A stretch of DNA of 64,000 nucleotides, taken from the NCBI GenBank assembly GCA_022478985.1, contig JAKSZP010002666.1:124001-188000 (forward strand). The letters run 5' to 3'. This document shows positions 11,620-22,989 of the stretch, one piece after another. Every line of letters starts with the position of its first letter. Positions within the stretch are counted from its first letter, which is position 1. Under the pieces are notes generated by a model that saw only the letters and a list, made by a program, of their open reading frames with translations, was not told where the DNA came from and ran no database searches. The translations under genes and the position numbers were made by a program. The DNA comes from Massospora cicadina (lineage: Eukaryota; Entomophthoromycota; Entomophthoromycetes; Entomophthorales; Entomophthoraceae).

Positions 11620-12045
11620 ACCACGTGCAAATTAACCTCAACTTTTCATCTCAAGGAGGTCTTTGCACTATCACCCAACTTTGGGGGGATACTTACAAAG
11701 GTCAAAGTGGTTATCCAAAAGTTTGGGCGATGGCAATCCTAGATGCAGGCTCCCCAGTGAACGTAATCTCCTCCAAGTTGATGAAAAAGATCAAACTTGC
11801 GCCTGACTTGGAGAAAAAACATGAATTTGAAACATCTGGACCCAAAAACACCCGCGCACTTGGCATTTACTCATCCCTTCCCATTCATATTGGGAAGCTT
11901 ATTCTATTGGCCCCCGCAGTGGTTTTAAATAACAACGCCTATGATATGCTCATAGGTACTCAATTTATGATTGTATATGAAGGTATTACCTATATGAAGC
12001 AGGGGTTCCTATCATTGCTCAATTATAAGTCTCCTTAGTTCTATC
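11620..12045 (+). pseudogene. B1 protease
   Basis: The open frame at 11625-12038 (137 residues) contains AILDAGSPVNVIS. This is the aspartic protease active-site loop, where D-T/S-G is usual and D-A-G is seen. A second-strand motif YDMLIGTQFM follows about 75 residues later. Retroelement proteases work as dimers and cut the Gag-Pol polyprotein. The Thr/Ser-to-Ala change next to the catalytic Asp is probably damage. The frame closes just before the dUTPase-like segment. Confidence 0.8.
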
Positions 12046-12059
12046 CAATAAAGAACTCA

Positions 12060-12480
12060 GCAAGAATGAATACCTCTCGTATGGTTAAGTACCCGCTTTC
12101 CACTTTACTTTTACATTATACCACCTCTGGGCGAAAAACAAAGAAATTGCCTGATTCAGGGGATGCTATCAAAGGTATTCCGTTTTATGCGGCCAATGAG
12201 GTGGTGATTAAGCTGGGTGAACAACGGATGGTAGACAAGCAAATAACTCCCAAAATCCCTCGTCACTGCTTACTGCACCTCTTAAGCATTGAGGGTGTTA
12301 GCCCTTTTGAGCCTTAGGTATTGCCTGGCATTTTAGACTCATCCTATCAGAGGCCTATTACTCTACTGTTGAGAGACCTCACCAAAAAGGACATTATTAT
12401 AAGAAAGCACCATGAGGTGGGCCGAGGGTTTCTACTCCCTGTAAAGGAAGTTGAACAAATCCACAGCATTGGCTCGATGG
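12060..12480 (+). pseudogene. B1 dUTPase-like domain between protease and RT
   Basis: The frame 12066-12317 and its continuation to about 12480 match the order of dUTPase sequence blocks: GIPFYAANEVV followed by KLGEQ (family: GxDLYAAEDVxI-PGE), IPRHCLLHLLSIEG (IPxGxYGRIxxRSG), VLPGILDSSYQRPITLLL (xxGVIDxDYRGEIxVxL), then a hydrophobic stretch GFLLPVKEVEQI near motif 4. The glycine-rich motif 5 is not seen and the RSG block is not kept, so catalysis is doubtful even before decay. B2 keeps the same block, with GILDPDFHRP. In retroviruses such domains lower dUTP during reverse transcription. The call rests on motif order read by eye. Confidence 0.6.
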
Positions 12481-13440
12481 CAGATTTAGGCCTGCCCACA
12501 GATAACCTGGTATGTACCTTACCAAACGTCCATATCTTGGATGAGCTGTCCTCAGATGAGTTGGAGAGAGTGCATAATCTTCTGGATGAGTATAATGATA
12601 TATTCTTAAAGTCAAACAATGATTTGGCCACATGAAGGGCTTGTGCCACTCCATTAATGTGGGTGATGCCCATCCCATTAGGTCAAGACTTTACTGCAAG
12701 TCAAAGGTGGAGGAACAACAGATGAGGATGGAACTCACGCAGTTATTAGACGTGGGGTTATTAGTTCCATCGCAAAGCCCTGGTCCTCCCCCTTTTGCAT
12801 TTTAAGAAGAAAATTGGAGGTCACCGGATAGTTATGTACTATCACAGGTTAAACAATCTTATAAGGATAGCTATCCTATTCCACGCATTGATGACGCCCT
12901 AGCCCAGCTTTCAGGCTCAAACTTTTTCTCCGCCATGTACTTGGCTAGTGGCTATTGGAAAATGGATCTATCTCCTCAAGATCAAGAGAAATGCGCTTTG
13001 ATATGCAATGAAGGTCTTTTCCAACCCACGCGATTACCCCAAGGGTTGTGCAATGCACCTGCCTCTTTCCAGCATGCAATGGATCACATTTTGCAGTATC
13101 TTAAGTTAACCTGCGTCATCATTTATCTTGATGACATTAACGTATTCTTGAAGTCCTTTAACAAACACTTTGATCACCTGAAGGAGGTGTTCCAACACTT
13201 ACAAAACTCAGATATCAAGTTAAAACCTTCGAAGTGTACTTTTTCGAAGGGAATTAGACTTCCTTGGACATACCATTTCTCGAGAGGGTATACAACCCAT
13301 ACAAGATAAGGTTGAAGTGATTGCCAGAATGCCCCCCAAAGAAATCTACGGGATATACAGGTATTTCTAGGGATGATGGGTATTACCATCAGTTCATCCC
13401 TAAGTTTTTCCAATTCAGCAAGCCCCTTGTACGTTTACTG
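12480..13440 (+). pseudogene. B1 reverse transcriptase
   Basis: The RT core is spread over several frames. The frame 12935-13309 holds LASGYWKMDL (motif A region), LPQGLCNAPASFQ (motif B) and VIIYLDDINVF (motif C) with both catalytic Asp residues intact, then KPSKCTF. Upstream, SRGVISSIAKPWSSPF gives the usual start of the Ty3-type RT. Frameshifts lie near 12790-12930 and 13260. It copies the element RNA into cDNA. The YLDD box makes this one of the better-kept RTs in the window. Confidence 0.85.
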
Positions 13441-13963
13441 AAGAAGAATATCCCTTTTCAATGAGGCACTGAACAGAAGGCTGCTTTTGAAACAATGAAG
13501 CTGCTGCTACAAAAACGGCCTATCTTAAGGCATCCTGATTATGGAAAACCGTTTATTTTGTTTACATACGCCTCAGACTACACCATCAGGGCCATCCTAG
13601 CCCAACTGGATTAAAAAGGGGTAGATCATCCTGTCTCATATTTCATTAAGATGCTACCAAAGGTGGAACGCAACTATAGTGTTACTGAAAAGGAGTGTCT
13701 TGCCGTTCTACTAGCAGTGAAGCATTACCACCCTTACTTGTATGGGATCTCTTTCACTGTGATTATGGACCACGCATAGTTAAAATGGTTGCAAAACATG
13801 AAGGACCCTACGGGCAGTTATCTCGATGGGCTCTAAAGCTCCAGCATTATGACATGAAGATCAAACACCGCGCTGGAACCTGTCACATGAATGTTGATGA
13901 GTTAGCTTGGCTGACCATCCTCCACTTAGATAAGAGTGAAGCGGAGCGGCTGTATATCTTTTA
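13440..13963 (+). pseudogene. B1 RNase H
   Basis: Ty3-type RNase H follows the RT thumb. GILRHPDYGKPF, DASDYTIGAILAQLD with a stop after it, YSVTEKECLAVLLAVKH and the RWALKLQHYDMKIKH stretch mark the fold. It has at least two in-frame stops and a frameshift near 13690. The tail HMNVDELAWL corresponds to the NVxADALSR end seen in the family. RNase H degrades the RNA strand during cDNA synthesis. Confidence 0.8.
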
Positions 13964-14995
13964 ATGACCCCAAATGACTGGGAGGATGAGGATGAGCCTA
14001 TAAAGAGGATGTTGGACCAGCACTCCAATAACATTAAAGTAGAAAACGGGAAGTTGTATAAACGAGTAGGGGCGAAATGGTTGCCTTATCTACGGCCCTC
14101 AGAACGTATACCTGTTATCCTGGAAGCTCATTCAACCTTAGGCCATGGAGGAGCAAAGAAAACCTATGACTGGATTAAGGATCGGTATTTTTGGGAGGGA
14201 ATCATGGAAGCCATCATAGAAGTCCTGGATGCTTGCCTTACATGTAAGAAGCAGTCTCGGTTCAAGACTAGATACCAATATCAGCCAACTAACCCACTAC
14301 AGCCATTCCATACCATAAGCTTGGACGTAGTAGGGCCGCTTCCTCAGACCACAGGTGGAAACAGATATATCTTGATGGGTAATGACCACTTCATGAAGTG
14401 GGTTGAAGCTGTGGCGCTTCCAGCCCAAACTGCTAAGGCCACTGCCACCTTTCTCCATCAAAGTATTTTCACTTGGCATGGGTGCCCTCAAGTAATACTC
14501 TGCGACAATGAAAAAACTTCACCTCCAGAGTAATCAAAATTTTGGCTACCTCAATGGGAGCTCAGTAACTATTCTCAGCTCCCTATAACCCATCAACCAA
14601 TGGTACAGTGGAGAGAGCAAATGGCACTTTGGCTTTCATCTTACAGAGAATGGCCTCGTCTGATCCCCTTCATTGGGTTCATTATCTCCCTAGTGCTCTT
14701 ATGGCTTACCAAATTAGCTATCACCGGATTCTGAAAATGTCCCCTTTCCAAGTTTTATATGGCAGGGAACCAGGCATACCTGCCCTTCTAGCTAAGGATG
14801 TCTTCTCTAGTGGAGAGGATCCTGAGAAAGCCATGCAAAGGTTAGCTAACCGCATCATTCAACTTCAATTAGAGACTATGATCAACCTAGCCAAAACGGT
14901 CACTAAAGAAGGCCAAGCTGCTAATAACTTCAGGCTCCCCTACCCTCATTCCAAGTGTCAGATATGGTCTTATATTACCACAATTGCATAACTCC
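13964..14995 (+). pseudogene. B1 integrase
   Basis: Two frames (13964-14533 and 14608-14991). The first has the HHCC zinc-binding N-terminus (HSTLGHGG, CLTCKK), then LDVVGPLPQTTGG with the first catalytic Asp and VILCDNEKTS with the second. The second frame starts at the third catalytic residue (TVERANGTL, Glu kept) and includes MSPFQVLYGREP. The gap between frames is a stop and frameshift near 14531-14600. No chromodomain follows, unlike in D and E. Integrase joins the cDNA to host DNA and makes the 5-bp duplication. Confidence 0.85.
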
Positions 14996-15159
14996 TTGAA
15001 GTGGCAAAGTTGGATCAATCTTGGAGGGGCCATTTATCATCACGTATAAGAGAGGAAATGAGTATTTTATCAAGTCTTTGGCTACAGGAATTTACATAAA
15101 CTGGGTACATGGCCGCTTCCTATGGCCCTACACTCCCTCCAACATTCTTGAGGGGGCAT

Positions 15160-15875
15160 TGTCAGACATTCTCCTTCTCAATCTTTGAAAAAGAACATTG
15201 GAGGTAAATGCCCCCGAATCCACTACTACAATTGGCCAATTACATGTCCAATATTCTAACAATACTATGGTTAATGAGGATATGAGTACCATCAGCCAAA
15301 AGACCCTGGAGGATTCTCAGTGAAACCCTACCTATCGGGAAAACATGATTTGTAATTAAAATCAGCTTATTAAGGTATAAACTGATAAGTGGATTGATCT
15401 GACTCCTCAGCTGAATTTGGGGCGTCCATCACATGGTTCCCCTTCAGCCATATCTCGTTCCATACCACTTCCTAAGTGGGGACCCCCTTTTTTTTTTTTT
15501 AGGCGTGGCGGAGATCCCCCAAGGTGAGAAGATTTTACCCGCCAGTGATTGGGTGCAATTCATCAAAATCATTACTACATAGGTTTGTTTTGCCTCAGAA
15601 TACCTTCCCTCGTTCTGATAGGCCAAAGCCTATCTTTCCTAATTTGGATGACTAAGCTTTTTGAAACTATAGCCCAAAATTCCCATGGCTCCAATATTCA
15701 AACTAGTTTAAATATGAAATACTAGTATCAAATAGGGGAGCTTTTTTTGGCTTGCCTCGCATAAATTATAAAAATAAAAAAAAACTTTAAAAAAAGCGTT
15801 TATTATTACTTTTATTTTTAAAAAAAGTTTCATATATTTTAAGAAATATTTGTGGCATCCATCAGTGATCCCACA
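15160..15875 (+). repeat. Element B1, 3' LTR
   Basis: 716 bp, starting TGTCAGACATTCTCC after AGGGGGCAT and ending GATCCCACA. The extra length over the 5' LTR comes partly from a T-run near 15488. Confidence 0.9.
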
Positions 15876-15880
15876 CCTAT

Positions 15881-16779
15881 GTTGAAATTTGTATGGCAGT
15901 ACATGTAATTGGCATGATAGCACTTATACATGGACTGCCTAAATGGGAAGTACCTATACTATCAAGAAGGACAGTTGATATCACAATTAGGGTGTCAATT
16001 TTACCAGTTGTATGACGAAAACATATTTTGAGTGAGTCAATAAAAAACTTTTGTATGTAATTATGTGTAACTGGCATGATAGCACTTGCACATGGACCGC
16101 CTGAATGGGAGTATCTAGTGCTATTAAGTGAAGCCTACCAATGGCCCAATTAATGGTAAGTATTTTATTTAAAGCGACCACAAATCTCCTAAAATTCATA
16201 TTTCGTCAGCAGTATGATGAAACTCATTTTGAGTCAATCCTAGTAAAATTTTGCACACACATTGTTGTAATTTTTGTCCTTGGAAGCCTCCGGAATATGA
16301 GAGTATTTTAATTAATAAACCTAGCAATAGGTCTCAGTCAAATCAGTTCAAGGGCCAAACTGAGGTGGAAAATTTTTGTAAGATTGCGTGCTTGAATGTG
16401 GCTAGGAGATGCCCTAGAGGTATAAATACCGGCGCCTGGCCTAATGATAAATATCAAATTTTCTAGCCTTAGATAAAGGTATATTTTATTATATCTTCAT
16501 TTGTCTTTTATCCCAAGATTTTCGAAGAGTGTCAGCAAGCTGGGATCACAAGATCCACAGCTTGAACTTTTCCTGCCTTGGTTGAAGTTCCCAATTAAAG
16601 AAGGAAAATCAAGCCCAACATCATTTAGAAGAGTTGGGGCTATTTAAGAATGTTTATTGAGTTATTGAATGGTTGAAATACCATAAGCCATCGGCAATAT
16701 TGATGATCCATCAGCTGATTTCAGCTTAATTAAGCATGCAGGAATATAATTATCAAGCGACATTGCTCAGATAATCAAT
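15881..16779 (+). repeat. Element G, 3' LTR, last piece, with internal tandem duplication
   Basis: It continues the G LTR after B1. A block of about 162 bp is present twice in tandem (GGCATGATAG at 15911 and again at 16073), while the 5' LTR has it once. A TATA-like TATAAATACC sits at 16421-16430. It ends near 16779, where A1 gag resumes. Confidence 0.75.
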
Positions 16780-17031
16780 CAGTTTTTATACCATCTATCT
16801 GCTACCTTTCCACCACCCAACACAGAGCGGAAAAATACTCAGCCGTTTCTGGACCTTCTTAATTATGGGCTTATCCATGTCCTGTCAGATTGTGCCTAGT
16901 AACCCCCAGCCTTAGTATAATTTTGCACCTCGCCCCCAGCTGAATTACACTAGCAGTTCAACTCCTCCTGGAACTGCTTTTGATAATCTTCAAAAGCCAA
17001 ACTACTTACTTGGGTCTTTTAAGCTGACCTT
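16780..17031 (+). pseudogene. Element A1 gag, middle part
   Basis: It continues the A1 gag interrupted at 3745. TTTCCACCACCCAACACAGAG matches A2 near 34917-34935, where CCCAACACAGAG is kept. It has no open frame of note. Element C cuts it at 17031. Confidence 0.7.
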
Positions 17032-17836
17032 CAATAAGAACTGTGGGATTTATTAATTGTGCACAGAATTGTTTAACTACTGACTCTGAAATTAGAGACC
17101 CCTACTAATTGTATGAAAACAATTAGCTTAGTAGAACTTATATATTTGGGTAAGTTTGGCGCTACTCTGGCATTGACACCTAGACAAGAACTTTCTTGAA
17201 CAAAAAGCAGATGAACTACAAAATATAATAAACTATAAAATATAGGTCTAAGGTACCTCGATGAATCCCCCCCCTTGGGTTGGGACCATCTAGTACTAAA
17301 AAAATATAGGTCTAAGGTGTTTTTATTAAAATTAGGAATAAGTATAGGCAACCGTAACAAAGACATGAGTTAGGGGTAAGTCGTGGTAACCACAATGGTC
17401 TTGATACGCCTAGCTGACAAGAAAGATATATTCGTTAGATTTTAGAAAAGATTTAGGATGATTTTCATGACTATTTATATTTAGATCGCCATTCATATTA
17501 GCCCAGATGTCAGCTACCAAGCCTAACGATTTCCCATGAGTAGTTGTCCATTTCAAGCTGATTTACTTATGTCAACGTTGTCAGCAACGATCTCCCAACA
17601 AAAATGTAACCATAATTATCATTAGATAACTCCTATGATAATTAGAATTAACCATTTGTGCTGTTAATATTGCCAAAAAACAACTTAGTTAAAATGGTCA
17701 TATAAAGCTTAATCAATAAGCTTGATTAAATATATATGAACCAATAGATTAAATAAATTAAAGCTCAACAAATCCCAAGCTGGATAATGTACTCATATAA
17801 AAAATTCTACAAATCTCTAGCTTGACCAGATTATCA
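17032..17836 (-). repeat. Element C, 3' LTR
   Basis: It aligns with 27123-27848 over its length, for example AGGGGTAAGTC followed by GTGGTAACCACAATGG in both. At about 805 bp it is longer than its partner. Its outer end is worn (CAATAAGAACTGTG against TGTTAAAACTGTG). Confidence 0.8.
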
Positions 17837-17929
17837 GCTAAAAACGTCATCCTCTAATGCTTCCCACTATGAGTGAGTCCTGACTAGTCTACCTGAAATG
17901 GACACTTCCCTTTTTTGAGCAATGTCATA

Positions 17930-18560
17930 AGCCCAAAGATTATCCTTTCCCTTCCCGCCAGATCTAACACGTTGAGTCATCCTGATTCAGTTAACTCTTC
18001 CTTAGCTCTTCCCACAACAGTGCCTATCTTTATGGAATGGATAAGGTTGGACATTTTTTCAATAAATATTGGCCTTTAATCCCACATTCTTCTTCTATAG
18101 AGCTTGATTTTGAATTGTTATTGGATTTGGCTCTTTCCGTTCTAAATCCAGCAATTGCCCTCAAGTCAAACGAAGCAATTTCTCCTAAATTTAGATTAGT
18201 GCTATTTAATTAAGTAAGGTCTTCTCCCAAATTCCTTTTACTAATCAGACAGTTTTACCAAGTGACAATCTTGACCAAATTGGCAATAAGTAACGATGAG
18301 CATGTTGAGATTCAGTATTAGGAATTTGGGAAATATATTGAAGCCTTCCACATTTCTTTTGCTTCTCGTGACCTCAATAATTTTCTTGATTGAGATACTG
18401 CAGCTTATGCACTCCAGTTTGCATATCAAGCTTTTACATATGCGCCGCCACACTCTCCATATTGCCAAATTTTCTTTAATCCTTCCCCTTTAGCTTTCTA
18501 GAGGCCTGCAAGTGCCACCTCTAAGACCCCATTCGTTGCCTGCATGATTACTTCATGACT
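17930..18560 (+). pseudogene. Antisense open region between C integrase and 3' LTR
   Basis: On the plus strand, opposite to the C genes, one frame runs from about 17930 to 18560 with only a few stops. It reads like real protein: FFEQCHKPKDYPF, YLYGMDKVGHFFNKYWPLIP, KSNEAISPKFRLVLFN, KYIEAFHISFASRDLNNFLD. The minus strand here has no pol match. Antisense reading frames after pol are known in some plant Ty3/gypsy lineages (for example Retand/Ogre relatives). I find no clear similarity to the F antisense region. The function is unknown. Confidence 0.45.
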
Positions 18561-19150
18561 GAGGCAATCTGGTGATATCTCCCATTAATAGCAATAATTG
18601 TGGGTATGGTTTGACAACCACCTGCACATCTCCCTTATTTTTCTCATATGACAAGTGTTCTTGAAAAGCTTGTCGTCTAGCACTCCAGACTCAGCTTCTG
18701 GCACCCGTACCATATAGATTTTAATAAAATTTATTTGCTGATTTGCATTTTCTTGCATTGCTGTTTTCCCCTGCGATCTGGGGTTTCTCATCTTGATAAT
18801 TTGGACATAAAAATCAATCTTCCAATTGTACCATATTCTCATAATTACTTTTGAGTCCAAAAAGCTTGGCTTGCCTTGCTTTAACCCTTGCTAGTATCTG
18901 ATCCCAGATCAACTTTGGCAGCCTCTTACATAATATTGTCATTCAACCTCTCTCCCCCAGAAGCATCAAAGAAGGGCTCTCAATTTGCAACCTGAGGCTT
19001 AAGAATAAAAAATATATTTTAAAAGTTTTTCTTATTACTTTATTCCCTTTTTTCCATATGAAAACTTAATATAAATTTTCTTCTTTTTTACCTTTTTTTC
19101 TTTTTTATGCGTTATTTCTTCTTTTTTAATACCTTTTTTAAGAAATTTGC
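18560..19150. other. AT-rich stretch after C integrase, unassigned
   Basis: Internal sequence of C with T-runs near 19070-19130. I see no domain on either strand. It is probably the end of pol and the 3' untranslated part of C. Confidence 0.3.
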
Positions 19151-20340
19151 TGTGTAACTAATAAATCACATGGCCATTAGAAAGCATTTTTGGTCATAAT
19201 GCCAATCATTTTCCGTTTATTGCAATAACTTCAAAAGGTCCTGACCATAACTTATCTTGCTTGTTTTGGTGACCAGACCCATGTGTATCATAATATGTTA
19301 CTTTGATATCTAATGGTAGTTTTCCTAAGGATAGATCAACTCTTATCATTGGTATTTTTGGCTTAAATTCTACTTTTGATTGTCATATCATAAGTTTGAT
19401 ATTGTTGATCCTCTACTATGTTTGAGAGCCAATATATGTATTTATCTGCGCTCATCCCTATAGTTGGCTTTATTTCTTAGTAGAGATTGGTGGCAATGCT
19501 GCCTTATGACCTTACAAAATATTCAAACAGCATTTTTCATTCACTGAATGGAAACTGATGTAGTCCAAAAAAGTTATTAAACTTAGATAAGACACCCAAG
19601 ATGACGCTTTACCCAAGATAAGCTTCCTTAGCATAGTGGCAAGCATTCCATTGACTAGTTCAATAACTCAAATTTTTCAGGTTGATATGGTGTAGACACC
19701 ACCATCTTAATCCCCATTGGATTATTCAGGCGTGGAATTACAAATGAGGTAAACTTTGGCCTGTTGTCGCTCAGCAACACTTGGGACACCCATGTTGATA
19801 TATCACCTGCTCCAAGATAAATTTGGCGGTACTCAGGGCATCTTCTCAGCTCAAGGATCAGGTTTTGACCCAACTCATAAGGTGGTCAATTGTTACTATG
19901 ATGTACCATACTCACATTTAATGGTCCTATAACATCAATCTAGATTATGTGCCATGAAAATCCTGGCTTCAATAATTGGTAACTCACTACGCTTTTATGT
20001 GACTTGTGGAGCTGACACTTCATGCAACAGATAACATAATTGGAAACAATATAGTTACGGGACTACCAATACTATTATTACCTAATGTTTCCAAGCATCT
20101 TCTTTAACCCACCATGCCTGGAAAATTTGTGGGCAGCCTGAATTATTTCTGTACATTCCAAAGTTTTTAGAAACAAAAACTTTTTTGTCCAATATTTTTT
20201 AATAATTGACATTAGAAAAATTTGGTCTTTTTCATCGCCTTTTTCAGTGCTTTTTAGAATTTCAGCCTGGCTCAACTTGTAATTCCTCATGGATCATTTG
20301 CTCAAATAGTCATCAACATAATCTTGAACAGCAAAAATAA
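19150..20340 (-). pseudogene. Element C integrase
   Basis: Minus strand. The zinc-binding N-terminus is visible in the frame 20290-20078 and just below it (AAHKFSRHGG, then CCMKCQLHKSHKS). The frame 19873-19655 holds QVLLSDNRPKF (second catalytic Asp kept) and VVSTPYQPE. The first Asp region reads VIGPLNVS. The rest is scattered over frames. It has the same layout as the integrases of A and F. Confidence 0.75.
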
Positions 20341-20379
20341 CTTGTAACCATAATAAACCATCAGCACCTTAAATTTTTT

Positions 20380-20860
20380 AGTCCAATGTTCTATATCAAA
20401 GTCATAGGCCTGAAACTTTAAAACAACTGCGTCAATCTCCCTTCTGGTTCTTTGAGATTATGAAGCCACCAAAGTGAGGTGTGATCAGTCGTAGCCTTGT
20501 AATGCGTTCTGTGGATATAGACTCTAAATTGCTTGCAGGCATATATAACCGCTAGACAGTCTTATGATGTGACAGTTCGTCCTTCTCAGCATTTGACAGA
20601 GTTTGACTGACATATGCCACGTGGTGTTCATCCCCATTTTGTCTACTTGATTAAGATGGCTCCTATTGCCATCAGTGATGAATCCAAACGAATAATGAAT
20701 GGCCTATCAAAATTTGGATATTTTAATATTAGCCTCAACATTAAATATTCCCTCAATTCAAATGAAATTTGAGCCTCATCATTCATACCAAATCCTTTTT
20801 TGGATCTTTTAATAGATGGAAAAGTGGATCGGTTATTTTTGTAAAATCCTTAAAGAATTA
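20380..20860 (-). pseudogene. Element C RNase H
   Basis: Minus-strand remnants in order: SFGFITDGN, VDKMGMNTTWHMS, then RLSSGYICLQAI and a DYSHLTLVAS-like segment, as in A and F (VDHTFLNWLH). There are several stops. It was identified by its place between RT and integrase as much as by motif. Confidence 0.55.
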
Positions 20861-21640
20861 GTGAATCTAGTTGACCTTTCCAGGAAAAACTCGAACATCC
20901 TGAATGCTCATAGGTTCAGACATCTGTTTTATTGCTTCTACCTTCTGTTTTTGGGGCTTAAGTCCCTCTACACTAATTTAAGAATCCTAAGTTTTCCCAT
21001 TTCTCCTTGAAGAAATGGCTTTTTCTTGTCTTCATTTTAAGATCACAGATTCAGTTGCTTGAATATTTCATCAAGGTGGTGCAGGTGATTAGTGAACGTT
21101 TGGCTATATACATTAATATCGTCTAGATAAACAAGGACCAGGACAGATTCAGATCCAATAAAATCTTATCCATTGCCCACTAAATGTTGTGGGGCGTTAC
21201 AAAAGCCTTGTTGCATCCTCATTTGCTCTTATATCCCTGTGCCATGATAATGGCACATTTTTCTTGATCTTTCAGTGGCATATCTATCTGCCAATAACCA
21301 AAGATTAAGTCCATGTCAGAGAAAAGCTTAAACCTCCTAATTGGTCCAGTGTTTTGTCAAATCTAGGTAGGGGATATAAAGCCTTTTTTTGATTTTATTC
21401 AATTAACAGTAAATAATTATGACTAAATTTGGTCCTTCTTTTTTAACAATTAGTATAGGACTCTCCCATGGGCTTAAAAATGGTACAAGCACTCTATGCT
21501 CTGTGAGCTTTTTAATTTCTTCAGCAACCACTGCCTTTGCATCCCTAGACCTTCTAGTAACCTCAATCAAATTGGTCCAGAATTACCAGTATTGACTTAG
21601 TGCAATTTTTTGTTCATACAAAATTATGGTCATCTTGCAT
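20860..21640 (-). pseudogene. Element C reverse transcriptase
   Basis: Minus strand. Motif B appears as QGFCNAPQHL near 21200. Motif C, VLVYLDDINVYSQTFTNHL, lies near 21070-21140 with both catalytic Asp residues intact. The motif A neighbourhood (ADRYATERSRKMCHYH) and a WESPILIVKKEGPN-like start near 21450 are also visible. Stops and frameshifts occur throughout. Confidence 0.75.
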
Positions 21641-21799
21641 GAAAATAGTTTAATATCTTTCATATAAGGCCAGAACTACGTCCTTCTGTCCCTCCATTAA
21701 CCCATTAAACCAATCTCTTTCAATTAGAATGTGTATATTCTCATCAGTCTCCTTTAATAATCTTAATTCGTTTAATTATCTGAATTAATGGAAGGAACA

Positions 21800-22090
21800 A
21801 ATCTTTAATACCAGTTTTAACTGGGAAAATCAACTACCTGATGCCAGTTGACTTTTATCAGAGTTTTTCTGAGATTGGATAAAAGGACCCAAATCTCCTC
21901 ATGACTGGGGAATAAAATCCCTGGGGCTACCCATGGCTCAAACCTCAATTGTTGCCAAGGAGCTTTGATTTCCAAATATAGCTGTTCTGGGATCTCCAAA
22001 GTAATTCCAATTAGTATTATTTGTTGCATTACCTTCTAGATTATGACATCTTACTTAAGACGGATTGGGATTTAACAATTTTTGTCTAAA
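21800..22090 (-). pseudogene. Element C dUTPase-like domain
   Basis: The minus-strand frame 22029-21817 reads IILIGITLEIPEQLYLEIKA, then WVAPGILFPSHEEIWVLLSN and IKVNWHQVVDF. This follows the dUTPase order: VxTGIxLxIPxGxYGxI, then xxGxIDxDYxGEIxVxLxN, then the hydrophobic motif 4. Catalytic-type residues are mostly replaced. The position between protease and RT is the same as in A and B, so the domain is ancestral to at least these three lineages or was acquired more than once. Confidence 0.6.
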
Positions 22091-22099
22091 TATCTGGGT

Positions 22100-22600
22100 A
22101 ACTTCTGGATTTTCTTCCCAACTTTTTTGTAAATGAAGGGTAAAATACCATCTTTATATATACTAAATTGATAAAATTATTTCTCTTACTGAGGGGCGCC
22201 TTCTCCTTGCATTGATAGATCAGCGGCAACGTCTGCCCCAGTATTGTCAAAGTGGTTTCTTCAAAGTCACATCTGACATCATACTTCCACATCAAGGTGG
22301 TGCAAATGGGGATGTCATAATTCTGGTTGACCAGAACAATTGCCAGTGCCAATATGACAAAGGTTCCAAACCATAGCGGCAGAGTGCTATAGGCCACGCA
22401 GGAAGTTGTAGATTCAGGAAGGCCATCCCATACTGCTTCCTGTGCTCTAAATCTGGTTTCGCCTTTAGTATATTATCAAACTTGGCTGATACTATATTGA
22501 TTGGTGCTCCACTATCAAATACTTCCCTGATGGGGACTTTATCTACCAAAATATCCATACATGTATACTCAGAAACTAAAATAAGCTATTGTTTACTGCA
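22100..22600 (-). pseudogene. Element C protease
   Basis: The minus-strand frame 22558-22292 contains REVFDSGAPINIVSAKF, an aspartic protease active-site loop with D-S-G kept. The frame 22397-22086 continues it with VNQNYDIPICTTLMWKY, matching the second strand YDMLIGTQF of B1. One frameshift joins the two. The active site is among the best preserved in the window. Confidence 0.75.
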
Positions 22601-22989
22601 TGTATAACATATTTGTTGGCTGAATCCTAGGTATGAATCAATTGATATGATACATTGGGTATCATTTCTTTAATCATACCAATCAGAATTGATACATTGA
22701 CTTCATCTAATCTGTAATCAATAAGACAATTCAACTTTAGCGTTTTGTAATTTTTTCATTATCTGTCAGGCATATGGGTGATATACTCCTTTACATTTTT
22801 GGTGGCAATCCCCTTTGATTTTGTTCTTGTTATCACAGTTACATCTTGGTAGACAATTTGATGAAGGGGATCTAACTCAGGCTTATCAGCAAATAGATTG
22901 AATTTTCCAATTCATATTATTTATCTTAGGTAACTTTATTACCTGGGTTCTAGACTTTCACTCTATACCGCATAATCTTTTACCTGCCT

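Larger units (their letters stand above)
8392..15875 (+). mobile_element. Element B1: Ty3/gypsy retrotransposon, most complete copy
   Basis: A 7.48-kb element with LTRs at 8392-9090 and 15160-15875, a primer-binding site at 9094-9110 and a purine tract TTGAGGGGGC before the 3' LTR. Gene order is gag (coiled coil, capsid, CCHC knuckle), protease, dUTPase-like domain, RT, RNase H, integrase, the Ty3/gypsy order plus the extra domain. Flanks CCTAG (8387-8391) and CCTAT (15876-15880) fit a 5-bp duplication with one change. Several frameshifts and stops make it inactive. It lies inside the 3' LTR of G. Confidence 0.9.
3746..16779 (+). mobile_element. Element G: short non-coding LTR element, hosts H1 and B1
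   Basis: Two LTRs of about 1.4-1.5 kb enclose only about 725 bp of internal sequence (5255-5979), so G cannot encode a pol and is non-autonomous. A primer-binding-like TGGTGCTTAACC follows the first LTR, and a purine run TAGGGGAAG precedes the second at 5980. The second LTR is broken by H1 (6278-8211) and B1 (8392-15875). Flanking bases CAATT (3741-3745) and CAGTT (16780-16784) fit a 5-bp duplication with one change. G sits inside the gag of A1, whose sequence continues on both sides. Confidence 0.75.
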
